Source: Piezodorus guildinii
Lineage: Eukaryota; Arthropoda; Insecta; Hemiptera; Pentatomidae
Direction: 5' to 3'
Length of the DNA stretch: 64,000 bases
Assembly (NCBI GenBank): GCA_023052935.1
Contig: CM041293.1
Coordinates: 175,203,600 to 175,267,599 of the forward strand
The position numbers were made by a program, and so were the translations under genes. Numbering within the stretch: position 1 is the first letter of the stretch; every line of letters starts with the position of its first letter. The notes beneath the pieces were generated by a model, which saw only the letters and a list, made by a program, of their open reading frames with translations, searched no databases and was not told the DNA's origin. This document shows, in pieces, positions 12,401 through 20,627 of this stretch.

Positions 12401-15400
12401 AAGTTTATAATTAGGTTAATTTCGTTTATTTTATCAATTGTATGAGGTCAATTTTGTTTCTTATCTTATTTATATGTATTTTAGTCTAATAAATGTATTG
12501 TGATTCGTCTTTTTCCTTTCATTATTTTATTTTTCTAAATCTATACAGTCCACTAATTTTTTTTTTAATCAAACCACCCTTAAAATTTTAGTTATCACTT
12601 GAAAGTACTGTTCTTCCACGGATAGCTCAGCGTATACAGTTATGATTGAAAAACTATAAACTCCAAGTTATTACTTACCTATAGGAGTCGACTCTAGATC
12701 GACTAGGACCGCCCTGGGAGAGAAGTTGCCGGTCTGCATCTCCATGAAGAAGGAGTTGAAGCCGTCGCAGAAGGTGTCGCTGGGAGGATCGGTCCCCCTG
12801 ACTGGAGACAGGCTGCCCCTGGGGTCCAGCTTGTGCTCGATGCAGTACAGCTCCCAGCAGCAGTCTCCCAGCTGCACGCCCGCCTGTCCTGTGTGCACTG
12901 ATATCACTTCCCTCTGCAACACCATAATATATACATATATATTTAGTATTCGATCCTGTTATATCACTCTTAATAATAGGAAAACATTCCACAACGAGAA
13001 AAATCTAATCCAAAAATAAGGCACTGCAATACGGTAGTAAGACCGGTGATACTTTATGGTATAGAAATGTTATGCTTCCGAGCATACAGAAAATCCTGGA
13101 CATTAACAGAGAAATTCTAAGGTGTATTCACGGTCCAAATAAATTCAATAGGGATATAGGCGAAGTACCTTTTTTTCATTATTTAAAAATATTTAATCCA
13201 TTTCTGCTTGTTAGGGTTGATTAAAAAATGGGTATATGAAATAAGAACAAATTTGGGCTCCTAAGTGAACTCGCGGAGTGATATTGGCGAAGAAATAGAT
13301 AGGCGTATTGTGGCCGCAAATCGATGTTCCTTCGCACTTCAAAAGCAACTCCGGTCTAGCAACCTGTCAAAATCCTCCAAGGTATGGATATACAAGGCTT
13401 TAATTCGACCTGTCCTGATATATGGCTCTGAAACCTGGACACTCATAAAGGCTCTGGAACTAGAACTGTCCAGGTTGGAACGAAAGATCCTGAGGAGAAT
13501 TTATGAAGTAGCATGTGTCAGTGGAGAGTGGAGGCGAATAACGAATCTGGACCTTAGAAGCCTACAAAGATTTGGACGTGGTCTATATAATTAAATTATC
13601 TCGATTGCGATGGGCGGGCCACGTCGCTACGATGAATCCAGAGGAAATCCCATCTAAAGTCCTATCGGAGAAACTGTTCGGAACACGGAAGGTTGGTCGA
13701 CCAAGGCTCCGATGGGAAGACTGTGTTTCTGCCGAAGTATTATCGATACTTGGCATCCGCAACTGGAGGGCAGCAGCACAAATCCGAAGGACTGGCGGTC
13801 AATGTTGGAGCAGGCCAAGACTCAACGCATGGGCCGTAGTGTCGTATAATAGTGATAATTGTTAAGTTTGATTAAAAAATGGGTATATGAAGTAAGAACA
13901 AATTTGATTATCATTGGAAAAATAAATGTATTTTCTCCAAAAGACTCAATCATGGTTTTTGTTGGTACTAGTAAGCAAGCAAATGAGATTTCATTTTTAG
14001 AGACACACCGATGTCTTAAATCGGCTTCGCCTAATGTTTGAGTACACCGCCATACTTCAATGACATTTGCCCGCTTCACAAAAAGGGTATGTGACGACTA
14101 CAGAGGTATAGTTCTCCTTTCGAGTGTCTACAAAATGTTGTCAAATATTTTTTTCGAGAGACTCAGCCTCCATACTGAAAGGGACATAGGTAACTACCAG
14201 GCTGGATTCAGAAGGGATAGGTCAACCATGGACCAGATGTCGCTGAGAATGATTCTAGAAAGAGCAAAAGGATACAGGGTGGTTATGCACCACCTTTTTC
14301 TGGATTTCAAGCCTGGGTATGATCGCGTAACCCGACGCGAACTCTACCTGGTGTTGAAAGAAATGAACATACCCATGAAATCGATTCGTATGGGGAGGAT
14401 AACCATGTTGGGTTCGAACATTGTAGTTTGTATCGGATCTCATTGCTTCGAACATATAGACATGAATTGTGGCGTGAGACAGGGTGACTTGCATGCCCTC
14501 TCTTTAAGTTTGTAGTCGAGAGCGGAGTACGTCGATCAGGAATTCAAACAGGGGCCACTCTGTTCAACAGTACGGTTCAGTTAATAGGACATGCAGACAA
14601 CTTCGACATAGCTGCTAAATCTCAGTGTACTCTACAAGAAGCGTTCCTTGCTCTGGAACAAGAAGAAAAAAGTCTTGGATTGGTCATAAATGAAGGGTTA
14701 TTAGAGGTAGGGACAGAATTTTTCGAAGTTGCGTCGTACAGATTTAAGGAAGTGCGAAATTTCGTTTACCTGGACTCTAAGGTAATAAACACTCAAAACG
14801 ACTAGACCCGGGAGATCAACCGAAGAATTTCTGTAGCCAATCGGAGCTATTTTGGGTTAGCAAACAACAGGCACCTCTCAAACTCCTAGATCCGATTATA
14901 TGAGATTCTGATTTGTCCAGTGCTTACGTATGGATCAGAAACCTTCACTAAAGCCTTTAAGAACATGCTTCACAGGTTTGATAGGAAAATATTAAGAATT
15001 TTTGCCCTGGTTCTAGAGGGAGATACTTGGAAAAGGAGGAAGAACCAGGACCTTTCAAGGCTGTATAGCGATCTTAATATCATCAAGTGGATCAAGATTG
15101 GGATACTCCGATAGGTGGGTCACGTGGCGAGGATGAAGGAAGACGAGATTCCCAAGAATTGCATTGGTCGAGGAACTTCTTAGCAAACGAAGAATGGGCA
15201 GGCCAAATGTGAGGTGGGCTGATTCCGTCTTCTCTTAGACGATAGGAGCTGGAGAGTTGTAGCAACAGACAGAGCCAACTGGCGGGGGCTGTTAGAGGAG
15301 TTTACTAGAACCTTTAACGAATTATCGCGCCAACTATGCTATGTTATAATGAAAAGAAAGTATTTCAATCATGAACTTTTATTTAAATTTATATTTATTC

Positions 15401-16476
15401 TTATTTTAACTTAAAATAAAATCATAAAATACAATAGTCTTGGAACCTGCTAGTTTAAATTCAACATTGAAGTGTTACCGTTGGGTAATTTCTTTACAAG
15501 ACAATAATCGTAATTTTACCATAGTTTTTTTATTTGTATTTATCAATAAAATAAAATAATTAAGCATTATATTTGAGGTTAAATAATTTTTCTTATATAT
15601 TTAGTGATATATCGATATATTCCCGATAGTTAAAACAATCGATAAACTATTTGATAGTTGAGAATATCGATGCTGCCAATAGTTCTATCATTAATTGATG
15701 TTATCATTACTATCAATATAATCTTCGATAGTTAATAATAATAGATGGTGGTAATTATCGATCCCATCGAATATTTCGAAGTGCTTAAGTACATGCTGAA
15801 TGTATCGCAAGTAGATTATTTCTTTATTGATCAATGTATTGAAACTGTGAATGTATCAATGTATTGAAATTATGAAGGATTTTGGATTGTTAACGATTAG
15901 ATACGAGAAGAATTGGATGGTTTTTAGAACCCCAAAGCTCAACTCTGTAGGTCCAGATAGGTCTTATAATTGTATTGTGAATGATTCTTTGGTAGTTTGA
16001 AAGTTTAAAAGGGAAAGGTTAGAGGCGATAATATATCGATATATCATCTGATAGCTGAAACAATCGATAAACTATTCGATAGTTGAGAATATCGATACTG
16101 CCAATAGTTCTATCATTAACTGATGTTATCATTACTATCGATATAATTATCGGTAGTTAATATCAATCGATCCCATCGAATACTTCGAAGTACTGAAGTA
16201 CCTGCTCAATGTATCGCAAGCAGAGTATTTCTTTATTGATCGGTGTCTTGCAACTGATCTTTATTTTAAATTCTTTCGTTAAATAAGTTTATAGAGGGTG
16301 TAAACATCTGCTTATTTAAAAAGTACAATAATAAATAATTATTATAAAACTATTTTTTACTTGCATACAATCAAGTAATACAACATTGCTATTCGATTCT
16401 TGTCTTACTGTAGGATCGATAACTATACTTTTATTCACCGTTCTAAAACATTAGCTGATCCTATGTTACTTACCAT
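104..16476 (-). CDS. Divergent alpha-tubulin gene, 3' part outside window
   Basis: Gene-level entry; exons are listed separately. The spliced product matches alpha-tubulin colinearly from the N-terminus to about residue 297 of the usual ~450. Visible landmarks are the GQAGVQ nucleotide loop, [20 protein letters not shown], the glycine loop GGGSGSG (usually GGGTGSG), [27 protein letters not shown] and [14 protein letters not shown]. Alpha-tubulin pairs with beta-tubulin in the microtubule dimer and holds a non-exchangeable GTP. Introns follow the start codon and split the codon for Asp76 (phase 1), positions I recall for vertebrate genes; the start-codon intron is also known from Drosophila. 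No stop or frameshift is seen and phases agree at every junction, so it looks functional. Substitutions are spread throughout, which suggests a specialised (for example germline) paralogue; that is inference. The remaining C-terminal exons lie left of position 1. Confidence 0.9.
1088..1262 (+). pseudogene. Reverse transcriptase remnant with YADD box
   Basis: The plus strand reads [18 protein letters not shown], the catalytic YADD box of a non-LTR reverse transcriptase, then one frameshift leads into [19 protein letters not shown]. This is motif C and the following palm/thumb segment only; the rest of the element is missing. Confidence 0.75.
1261..1931 (-). mobile_element. LINE-E 3' end fragment
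   Basis: The minus strand encodes [19 protein letters not shown] followed by RPSYISY, matching the 24660-25140 copy (PSYISNPFNL and related text), then an AT-rich 3' UTR. It ends in a GGGAC..GTCCC stem with AATAAA near 1265-1310. Frames are broken. The shared C-terminus and 3' stem define the family in this window. Confidence 0.7.
2331..2632 (-). CDS. Alpha-tubulin exon 3 (about residues 80-180)
   Basis: Acceptor CGTTTCAG is followed by AC, which completes the Asp codon begun in the previous exon. Donor GTAAGT follows CCTACG. The 302 bases give 101 residues with the leftover G of exon 2, the same length as the matching segment of ordinary alpha-tubulin. Recognisable parts are [26 protein letters not shown], the phosphate-binding glycine loop in [18 protein letters not shown] and FPSPT. 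The Thr of the usual GGGTGSG loop is Ser. A plus-strand frame of 164 codons across this exon is only its shadow. Confidence 0.92.
2728..2836 (-). mobile_element. Helitron 3' end fragment
   Basis: On the minus strand the segment ends ...GGTCAGCTAG followed by T, the CTAG terminus expected of a Helitron. About 100 bases match the 3' part of the more complete Helitron at 18620-19433, including the stretch around TTATTGTAAGTGTGTAAGGA. Confidence 0.65.
3110..3310 (-). repeat. SINE-D, tentative tRNA-like repeat
   Basis: The minus strand has a box-B-like GAGTTCGACTC and a C-rich stretch (CCTCACCCC, then ACCCCCGTATAGCCT) that resembles 34810-34915. Only two divergent copies are seen, so the family is uncertain. 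Confidence 0.3.
3350..3570 (+). mobile_element. LINE-E 3' UTR
   Basis: Closely parallels 60690-60895: ATATGTCTA, AACTTGTT, TTTAATTTACT, GCAAAGCACA, then GGGGCACGTCCCAGGATAAT and AATAAAGAATTTATT with an ATT microsatellite tail. Confidence 0.65.
3585..3690 (-). repeat. SINE-B head fragment
   Basis: On the minus strand GTGGCTAGCATAACA (A-box region) and GGGTTTGAACCCG (B box) match the SINE-B head. The rest of the SINE is absent. Confidence 0.55.
4050..4330 (-). repeat. SINE-C copy
   Basis: Minus-strand tRNA-like head (GGCTGAGTGGCTAGCGCGC, B box GAGTTCGAGTC) followed by a body shared with 4563-4857: the ATGGGGA-type segment, TGTGAGTAAGTCCCC and the CAGGCCGTGTAG end. A third partial copy is at 21035-21210. 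Confidence 0.7.
4331..5040 (+). repeat. HINE-like fragments interrupted by SINE-C
   Basis: Segments such as CTAAAATCTTTAGCTTT and CAACGGCAT belong to the dominant repeat in forward orientation, on both sides of the SINE-C insertion. Confidence 0.5.
4563..4902 (-). repeat. SINE-C copy with 13-bp target duplication
   Basis: Same tRNA-like head and body as 4050-4330. It is flanked by TTCAACGGCATCT at 4550-4562 and again at 4903-4915, a clean target-site duplication. The disrupted host is a HINE-like fragment. Confidence 0.75.
5316..5680 (-). mobile_element. LINE-J 3' fragment
   Basis: Shares CCCATTGGCAGC, GGAAGGATTGAAACTAGT and TCTTTATGGATGAGTTTATT with other LINE-J copies. On the minus strand this is the last part of the reverse-transcriptase protein plus 3' UTR. 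It is degraded. Confidence 0.65.
5741..6408 (-). repeat. SINE-A copy split by a hAT-type MITE
   Basis: The tRNA-derived head lies at the right (GGCGTGGTCTTGTGGATAG, B-box region near 6345) and the tail at the left (AAAAAAACCTGTAC). It is flanked by AAATAAAATA at 5731-5740 and 6409-6418, a 10-bp target duplication. The element is interrupted at 5840-6180. Confidence 0.8.
5840..6180. mobile_element. hAT-type MITE, copy 1
   Basis: 341-bp non-coding element beginning TAGGGGTGGGCATAATCGAA and ending in a worn inverted version (TTCGATTATGCCCGCACCA). It is bounded by an 8-bp duplication, GTGATTAG (5832-5839) and TTGATTAG (6181-6188). The host SINE-A consensus reads straight through at this point. 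8-bp duplications and this terminal sequence fit hAT transposons. Confidence 0.8.
6480..6950. other. Unrecognised intronic sequence
   Basis: Less AT-rich around 6570-6780, with a 69-codon minus-strand frame that resembles nothing I can name. Probably degraded transposon. Confidence 0.4.
7180..9186. repeat. Head-to-head pair of HINE-like copies
   Basis: A forward copy starts at TCTGATGCGGGCAACACACG (7182) and runs to about 8010. A reverse copy runs from about 8020 to GTCGTGTGTTGCGCGCAACAG (9180). The two arms are inverted relative to each other over 0.8-1.1 kb and both lack the palindrome end. Confidence 0.8.
9190..9625. other. Unrecognised intronic sequence
   Basis: AT-rich, with a moderately GC-rich stretch at 9400-9620. 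No open frame or repeat that I recognise. Confidence 0.4.
9626..10530 (+). repeat. HINE-like element, near full length
   Basis: Starts with a worn TCTTGGTGCGCAC and ends TTACTATATATAGTAAGTGAAAGT. It has the internal CA microsatellite (10384-10403) typical of the family. One of the most complete copies. Confidence 0.75.
10531..12095 (+). repeat. Second HINE-like copy interrupted by a LINE
   Basis: Begins inside the consensus (AAAATGAGTGAAACAATTAA), breaks at about 10577, and resumes at 11346 (TATAGAAACATGTGTTTTAT). It ends near 12095 with a degraded palindrome end. Confidence 0.7.
10578..11345 (+). pseudogene. Jockey-like LINE 3' fragment (reverse transcriptase C-terminus)
   Basis: An open frame at 10624-11073 encodes the segment after the RT catalytic core: [36 protein letters not shown], and [18 protein letters not shown]. 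The LGL.FD..TW..H and SKAL..I patterns are typical of the Jockey/CR1 group. The 5' part, including the catalytic YADD, is missing. The protein frame ends at a stop and the 3' end is A-rich (11325-11345). It is inserted inside a HINE-like copy. Confidence 0.8.
12096..12670. other. Unrecognised intronic sequence
   Basis: AT-rich, no open frame of note. 12300-12530 looks like a T-rich 3' UTR but I cannot assign it. Confidence 0.35.
12679..12913 (-). CDS. Alpha-tubulin exon 2 (residues 2 to about 79)
   Basis: The acceptor TTGCAG is followed by AGG GAA GTG, giving R-E-V-I-S-V in place of the usual R-E-C-I-S-I. The upstream intron shows a branch-like TACTAAA. Donor GTAAGT follows CCTATAG, leaving phase 1. 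An in-frame ATG sits 12 bases upstream of the acceptor boundary (12923-12925) and would add MVLQ if the intron were retained; I prefer the spliced start because it restores the standard N-terminus. The [16 protein letters not shown] and PRAVLVDLE motifs are clear. The H1-S2 luminal loop, where Lys40 is acetylated in most alpha-tubulins, is 4 residues longer than usual and contains no Lys ([16 protein letters not shown]). Confidence 0.9.
13019..13165 (+). pseudogene. LINE remnant
   Basis: Translates to [21 protein letters not shown], a decayed form of the post-RT segment around P-V-L-x-Y-G-x-E. Too short to classify. Confidence 0.5.
13257..13858 (+). pseudogene. LINE-R fragment: RT C-terminal domain
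   Basis: Two overlapping frames (13265-13594, then 13572-13865 after a frameshift) encode [52 protein letters not shown] and [11 protein letters not shown]. These are the thumb-to-C-terminus landmarks of an RTE/CR1-type non-LTR element. It is flanked by 48-bp imperfect direct repeats at 13209-13256 and 13859-13906. Confidence 0.8.
14060..15345 (+). pseudogene. LINE-R reverse transcriptase pseudogene
   Basis: Reverse transcriptase from motif 0 to the C-terminus in several frames. Seen in order: [37 protein letters not shown] (motif A, Asp kept), [11 protein letters not shown] (motif B), GHADN in place of YADD (motif C), [21 protein letters not shown], a stop, then [14 protein letters not shown], and [17 protein letters not shown]. 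There are stops and frameshifts, and the catalytic box is destroyed, so it is dead. It lacks the 5' endonuclease region. Confidence 0.8.
15603..16260. repeat. Duplicated ATCGATA-rich block
   Basis: A unit of about 230-250 bases at 15603-15855 recurs at 16029-16260 in the same orientation. Shared landmarks are GAAACAATCGATAAACTAT, GAGAATATCGAT, GCCAATAGTTCTATCATTAA and CATCGAATA. Both units are rich in TATCGAT. A LINE-J piece lies between them. The block is inside probable tubulin intron 1, within 0.9 kb of the proposed promoter. Confidence 0.7.
15872..15990 (-). mobile_element. LINE-J fragment
   Basis: GAAGGATTTTGGATTGTTAA, ATACGAGAAGAATTGGATGG and CTCAACTCTGTAGGTCCAGA match the reverse complement of LINE-J coding sequence (I-W-K-Y-G-V-E region). 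Confidence 0.65.
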
Positions 16477-16505
16477 TTTCTTGTTTTTCTCTTCACTATT
16501 GGATC
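16474..16505 (-). CDS. Probable alpha-tubulin exon 1: short 5' UTR plus ATG
   Basis: Read on the minus strand, CAAGAAAATG is followed at once by GTAAGTAAC, a perfect donor right after the start codon. Alpha-tubulin genes commonly have an intron after codon 1, and exon 2 begins with codon 2 in matching phase 0. A TATA-like box lies about 30 bases upstream of the proposed 5' end. Other ATG-GT pairs exist on this strand (for example near 49254 and 58376) but lack the full donor plus TATA setting. The right boundary is only an estimate from TATA spacing. Confidence 0.5.
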
Positions 16506-16525
16506 CAAAAGATTATTTATGTATG

Positions 16526-16534
16526 TTATATATA
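16526..16534 (-). promoter_or_regulatory. TATA-like box of the tubulin gene
   Basis: TATATATAA on the minus strand, about 25-30 bases upstream of the proposed transcription start near 16500-16505. In DNA this AT-rich such a string can occur by chance; the support is its spacing to the ATG-GTAAGT exon. Confidence 0.4.
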
Positions 16535-16559
16535 TTTTTTTAAATCTTCCTTAAAATTG

Positions 16560-17027
16560 AATTTCGTTGACAGCACACTTCTATGTATGTTTTTGAAAAC
16601 CGAAATTAGTTACATTTAATTTCTAGGCTATTTCTGATTAACTAACTAAACATTTAATATAACTGCTGTTTTATTTTTAAATAAACATTTTTAATAAAAT
16701 AGCGATTTCATATGATTAGAGTGTAAAATTTAACTTTAAAAAAAATTCAGTTATAAAATAAAAGTGTGCAAATTAAAGTTTTTCAATGCATTGACGTTAT
16801 CATTTAGAAGCATAAACAAACCAGGTTATTATAGTGTTATAGCGGATGTTTATGTCATAAATATCGATTTTGTATTTAATATCGATTTTAATTATATAAA
16901 TGTGTGGTATACATATTTAATGGAAGTTTATTTTCGCCCTGAATTATTCACTCTTATTCAACTATCATCATATCATAACTTTAACAAACTACTATAAAAA
17001 AGAATACTTTTTCACCAGTATACATTT
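16560..17027. other. Unrecognised AT-rich sequence upstream of tubulin
   Basis: No repeat or open frame I can support. Two ATATCGATTTT sites occur near 16860-16885. Confidence 0.35.
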
Positions 17028-17108
17028 TTTGTTTATTTACTTGACATTACTTTGTGGCTAATCGGACGATGCTATAGTAGGAGTTTTTATTTTTTCCTAT
17101 CCAGGTAA
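17028..17108 (-). repeat. SINE-B tail fragment
   Basis: GTGGCTAATCGGACGATGCT and TATCCAGG, in reverse complement, are the 3' part of SINE-B. Confidence 0.6.
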
Positions 17109-17529
17109 TTGGCAGAGTTGCTCCAAAACTTTCATTCTATGACTTTTTTTTATTCGGATAGTGGTTTCAAAGTTACAACTGTATCATAGAGACCAAATTG
17201 GGGTTTGCAACTAAAATAATTTGCCTATTTCTACCGAACTATTGTGACAATATAACTGAATCAAATTCAATGATTAAGATAAGTTTGGAAATAGAAATTT
17301 AACGTTCTTTCATTTTGGAACGAAGGTATTTTCTGTAGGATGTACCGTTTTCGAGGTATAGGGGAAAAACTGAAATAAAGTGTGTACACTAGGAGTTTTT
17401 TTAGTTCCAAATAGTTAAGCTCACCACCTGAAATGGTGCAACCTCAGATATCTGTTATTTAGAACTATTAAAAGGTTTTAAACGATTTCCAGCTTTGTCC
17501 GAATCTCCCCAAATCTTGAAAATTTGCCT

Positions 17530-17960
17530 TGGTTTACTGGGCTCGTAGAGCTGTAGGGCTCTACTAAACCATCAATTTAATATTTTTTCTCGTATTTAAT
17601 CCCTACAATTCAAAATCCTTTAGAAAATCCTCAATGCTCCTTACTTTGTCACCAATAAAATCATTCATATCTTGGTTTCACGATATGTTGTCCATTAGCC
17701 CAGAAAAAAGGCCTTTCTTGACAAACACCATCAGCATTCTTAACTGCAAGTTTCAATCCTTGCATACTCATTGATTCCTGATCCTTTGGTTCGTCTGAAA
17801 AGAAGTTGATCGCGAGACCTTCTAGTTTAAATTATTTTTGGAAGAGCTGCCAACAGGTAGTTTCTCTGTTAATGCATCTCGACATTGTTTAATATTTTCA
17901 TCAAGTTTGTTGGATGTATTTAATTTAATATTGCAGTAAATTTAATTGTTATAATAGTGT
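17530..17960 (+). mobile_element. LINE-J 3' fragment
   Basis: Sense orientation: GGGCTCTACTAAACCATCAA, AAAATCCTTTAGAAAATCCT, CTCCTTACTTTGTCACCAAT and TGATTCCTGATCC, then a 3' UTR ending in TGTTTTAAAAATAATG. Heavily mutated coding sequence. Confidence 0.65.
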
Positions 17961-18619
17961 TTTGTTTTAAAAATAATGTAAATTTGTATACTTAAGAAAA
18001 ATCTTACGCTCTTTTAACCACTTTATCCTTATTATTTAAAAAAAAATATTAATACAACATGTTATATATAAAAATAAAATAAAAACAATCTTTTAATATT
18101 AAACAAGACCGATCTTGGAGAAGATTCTGCGAAGAAGTAGAGAGAAGAAAGGAGTGAAACCGAGGTTGTGCTTCCGGTGACCTAAAAATTCCCTCTTAGT
18201 AGGTTTGTTGATATCGGAAGAGAAAAATATCGATTATGTCATCCTTATCGATATCGGCCAGTTATAACAGAATTATCTTATTGAAACCATTAGCATTGGT
18301 TCGAATATAGAATGATGACGATATCCGTTATCGCATGGCGTTAGAAATAAGGTCATGTATGTTTTCCCAGATGCATAGGAGCAATCTTATTTTGCAGAAA
18401 TGTTTTTATCTATACTTAAAGTATAATATCGATTTATTTGAATTTGAATAATACTTCAAATTCAACATTTAAAGGTTATAGTAAAATATACCCTCATACT
18501 AAATCACATTAAAATAAGTATTTATATAAAAATATTGCAAAAAATAGTTTCATTTATCTAGTTATGACTGGTAAAAACAAATCTGAAAAGTTCGATGCCC
18601 GTCTAAACTTATAAAGTTA
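17961..18619. other. Unrecognised sequence
   Basis: Several ATATCGAT/TTATCGATATCGG sites around 18210-18440. No gene seen. Confidence 0.35.
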
Positions 18620-19433
18620 CTAGCTAACCTGGCAAACGTTGTTTTGCCATATAAATTATTTCTAGAAAATTTCTAGTGTAGAAAAAAAATAACTAACTTA
18701 TTGTAAGTGTGTAAGGAAGTGGTATATGACTGAAAGAGGCGTGGAGCGCTATATATATATATCCTTAATTAATTACGACAGAAACACTAATAAACTATAT
18801 CAATCTCTTAATGCTATAGCGTGAACAATATTTTTTGTTGCCCATCTTTAGCTAACACAAACAAACTGGATGGTTTACCCACTCGAGAGCATGCCACGTA
18901 TAATTGTCCGTGTGAAAAACATGAGTTACACTGAGATAGTAAAATGATAACTGTAAAGGTTACTACTAGGCTTGATGCTTAAACAATAATTATTACTGAA
19001 AACTGTGGAGGGAGTGAGAGAAGGCTTATTATGTGAGAGAAAGAGGAGACCACCGGCTTCGGTCCCATCCCTACTCCGTGCTGTTTCTGGCTGAGGAGTG
19101 ACACCGGTGGGTCTACCTATAAGTGGGGATAACTTACCAAGTCATAATTGATCAGTAAATAAATTATTAAATTACTAAAATTTGATACGAAAATTTAGAG
19201 TTGTATATATTTTTTAATGGAACATTATAAAAAAATAGTAAACATTTTTTTTGTCCAAAAAATTAAAAAATAATGTTATGGGTAGACAACCCTTATCACT
19301 TAGGGGTATGAAAAATAGATAGTAGCCGATTCTCAAACCTATTGAATATGTATATAAAATTTCATGAAAATCGGTCAAGCCGTTTCGGAGGAGTATGGTA
19401 ACTAACATTGTGACAAGAATTTTATATGTTAGA
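18620..19433 (-). mobile_element. Helitron with helicase remnant
   Basis: Both termini are visible on the minus strand: TCTAACATATAAAATTCTTG with the familiar GAAACGGCTTGACCGATTTT downstream of it, and ...GGTTAGCTAG at 18620. It sits between A and T as expected. Inside (18780-18930, minus) is the C-terminal helicase signature CFSHGQLYVACSRVGKPSSL of the RepHel protein. The Rep domain and the helicase core are deleted. Confidence 0.85.
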
Positions 19434-20275
19434 TAATCTCAATAAAAGCTATATTCAGTTAATATTTTACGGTAGTGGATATTTATTATATATTTTAACT
19501 TAACCTTTATCTACTTTTTTTTTCTTATATATAAGTATGTAGTTATTTATTTATTTTTTTTTTTGGGGGGGGGAGGGTTGAGAAGTTATATTCATTGGAA
19601 TATAATTAATATCCATTTTTTGTTACAGGTGAGTTATGATTTTCTTCTTCTTTCCACAATATGATGTTATCAGAGGCAAGTATATTACATTTACATTAAG
19701 TCAAGTAACGCATGATCGTAAAATTATGTTTATATACTGATCGATGTGCAAATAGATATCCATATTTATTTACTCATAACTACATAGACTTTCTCAATTC
19801 AATTAAATGTATTTAATTGAATTTCTTTTAAATAAAATATAAATACAAAAATGAAGAAAAAAAGAAAATAAAAGAATGTATTCACTATTTTTTAACTTAT
19901 ATAATTTAAAAAATATTTACTATTAAATTAATATTAAATTTAATTTACAATTGTCTGGTTTTCCAAAAAATAGTCAAAGAAAGATGGAAAGCTCTCTACA
20001 TAAACTGAAAAAAGTATTGTAAATAATTTATTTTTACCATTTTAAACAGATGTACGGGAATGTATATTCAAATTTTTATATTTATTTTTAATTAAAAAAC
20101 AAACAAACATACTTCTGCAACTTATGAAGGGTCAGTTCACTTTGAGTTTCTTACTGCTTTTAAAACAACGAACGTGCAAAGAGGTGATAACATGATTATC
20201 ACATTCAACTGAGAGATTTTCTCCTCTCAATTTTGGAACACTATTAAAAAGCATATCAAATTAATAAAAACACCC
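19434..20275. other. Unrecognised AT-rich sequence
   Basis: Includes a short T/G run at 19545-19575. No open frame or known repeat seen. Confidence 0.4.
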
Positions 20276-20286
20276 TTGTAACTATT

Positions 20287-20589
20287 TTGGGAGCGGCGTG
20301 GTCTAGTGCATAGAGCACTAGTCTGCTGTGCTCCGGGTCCTGGGTTCGAATCCCGGCTGTGGCAGAATATTATTTATTCTGTTAATTCAGCGGGGGGCGA
20401 CCCTAGGGTATGGAGACCCTCCTGGGGCAGACCCAGCCTCTTTAAAGTGGGTACCCAAATTAATTGGGGAAAAACCTGGCGGCTGAGCGTGATTAAGGCC
20501 TAATAACCTCATTGCACTGCCGTTGGCCTAGAAACAGTACGAATCTCTATATGTACTGAGCCCAAGACCCTTCATGGGTTGTAGTGGTA

Positions 20590-20627
<38 letters not shown>

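Larger units (their letters stand above)
2633..12678 (-). other. Alpha-tubulin intron 2 (about 10 kb)
   Basis: GTAAGT at 12678-12673 and CAG at 2635-2633 bound an intron of 10,046 bases. It is filled with Helitron, SINE, LINE, hAT MITE and HINE-like copies described separately. Stretches 5040-5315, 6480-6950, 9190-9625 and 12096-12670 show nothing I can name. Confidence 0.85.
12914..16473 (-). other. Probable alpha-tubulin intron 1
   Basis: Bounded by GTAAGT at 16473-16468 and TTGCAG at 12919-12914 if exon 1 is right. It contains LINE-R remnants in the plus orientation and a duplicated ATCGATA-rich block next to the promoter. Confidence 0.5.

Noticed and set aside
104..12913. Tubulin as a processed pseudogene
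   Set aside because: Introns are present with consistent phases, and no stop or frameshift occurs in the three exons.
12914..12925. ATG at 12925 as the normal tubulin start
   Set aside because: It lies in an acceptor context (TTGCAG) and would add MVLQ to a very conserved N-terminus; kept only as an alternative.
12726..13019. Plus-strand 97-codon open frame
   Set aside because: Shadow of tubulin exon 2.
20300..20375. Functional tRNA gene (A and B boxes present)
   Set aside because: The same head is followed by a shared body and flanked by target duplications in several copies, so it is a SINE; a full cloverleaf was not evident.
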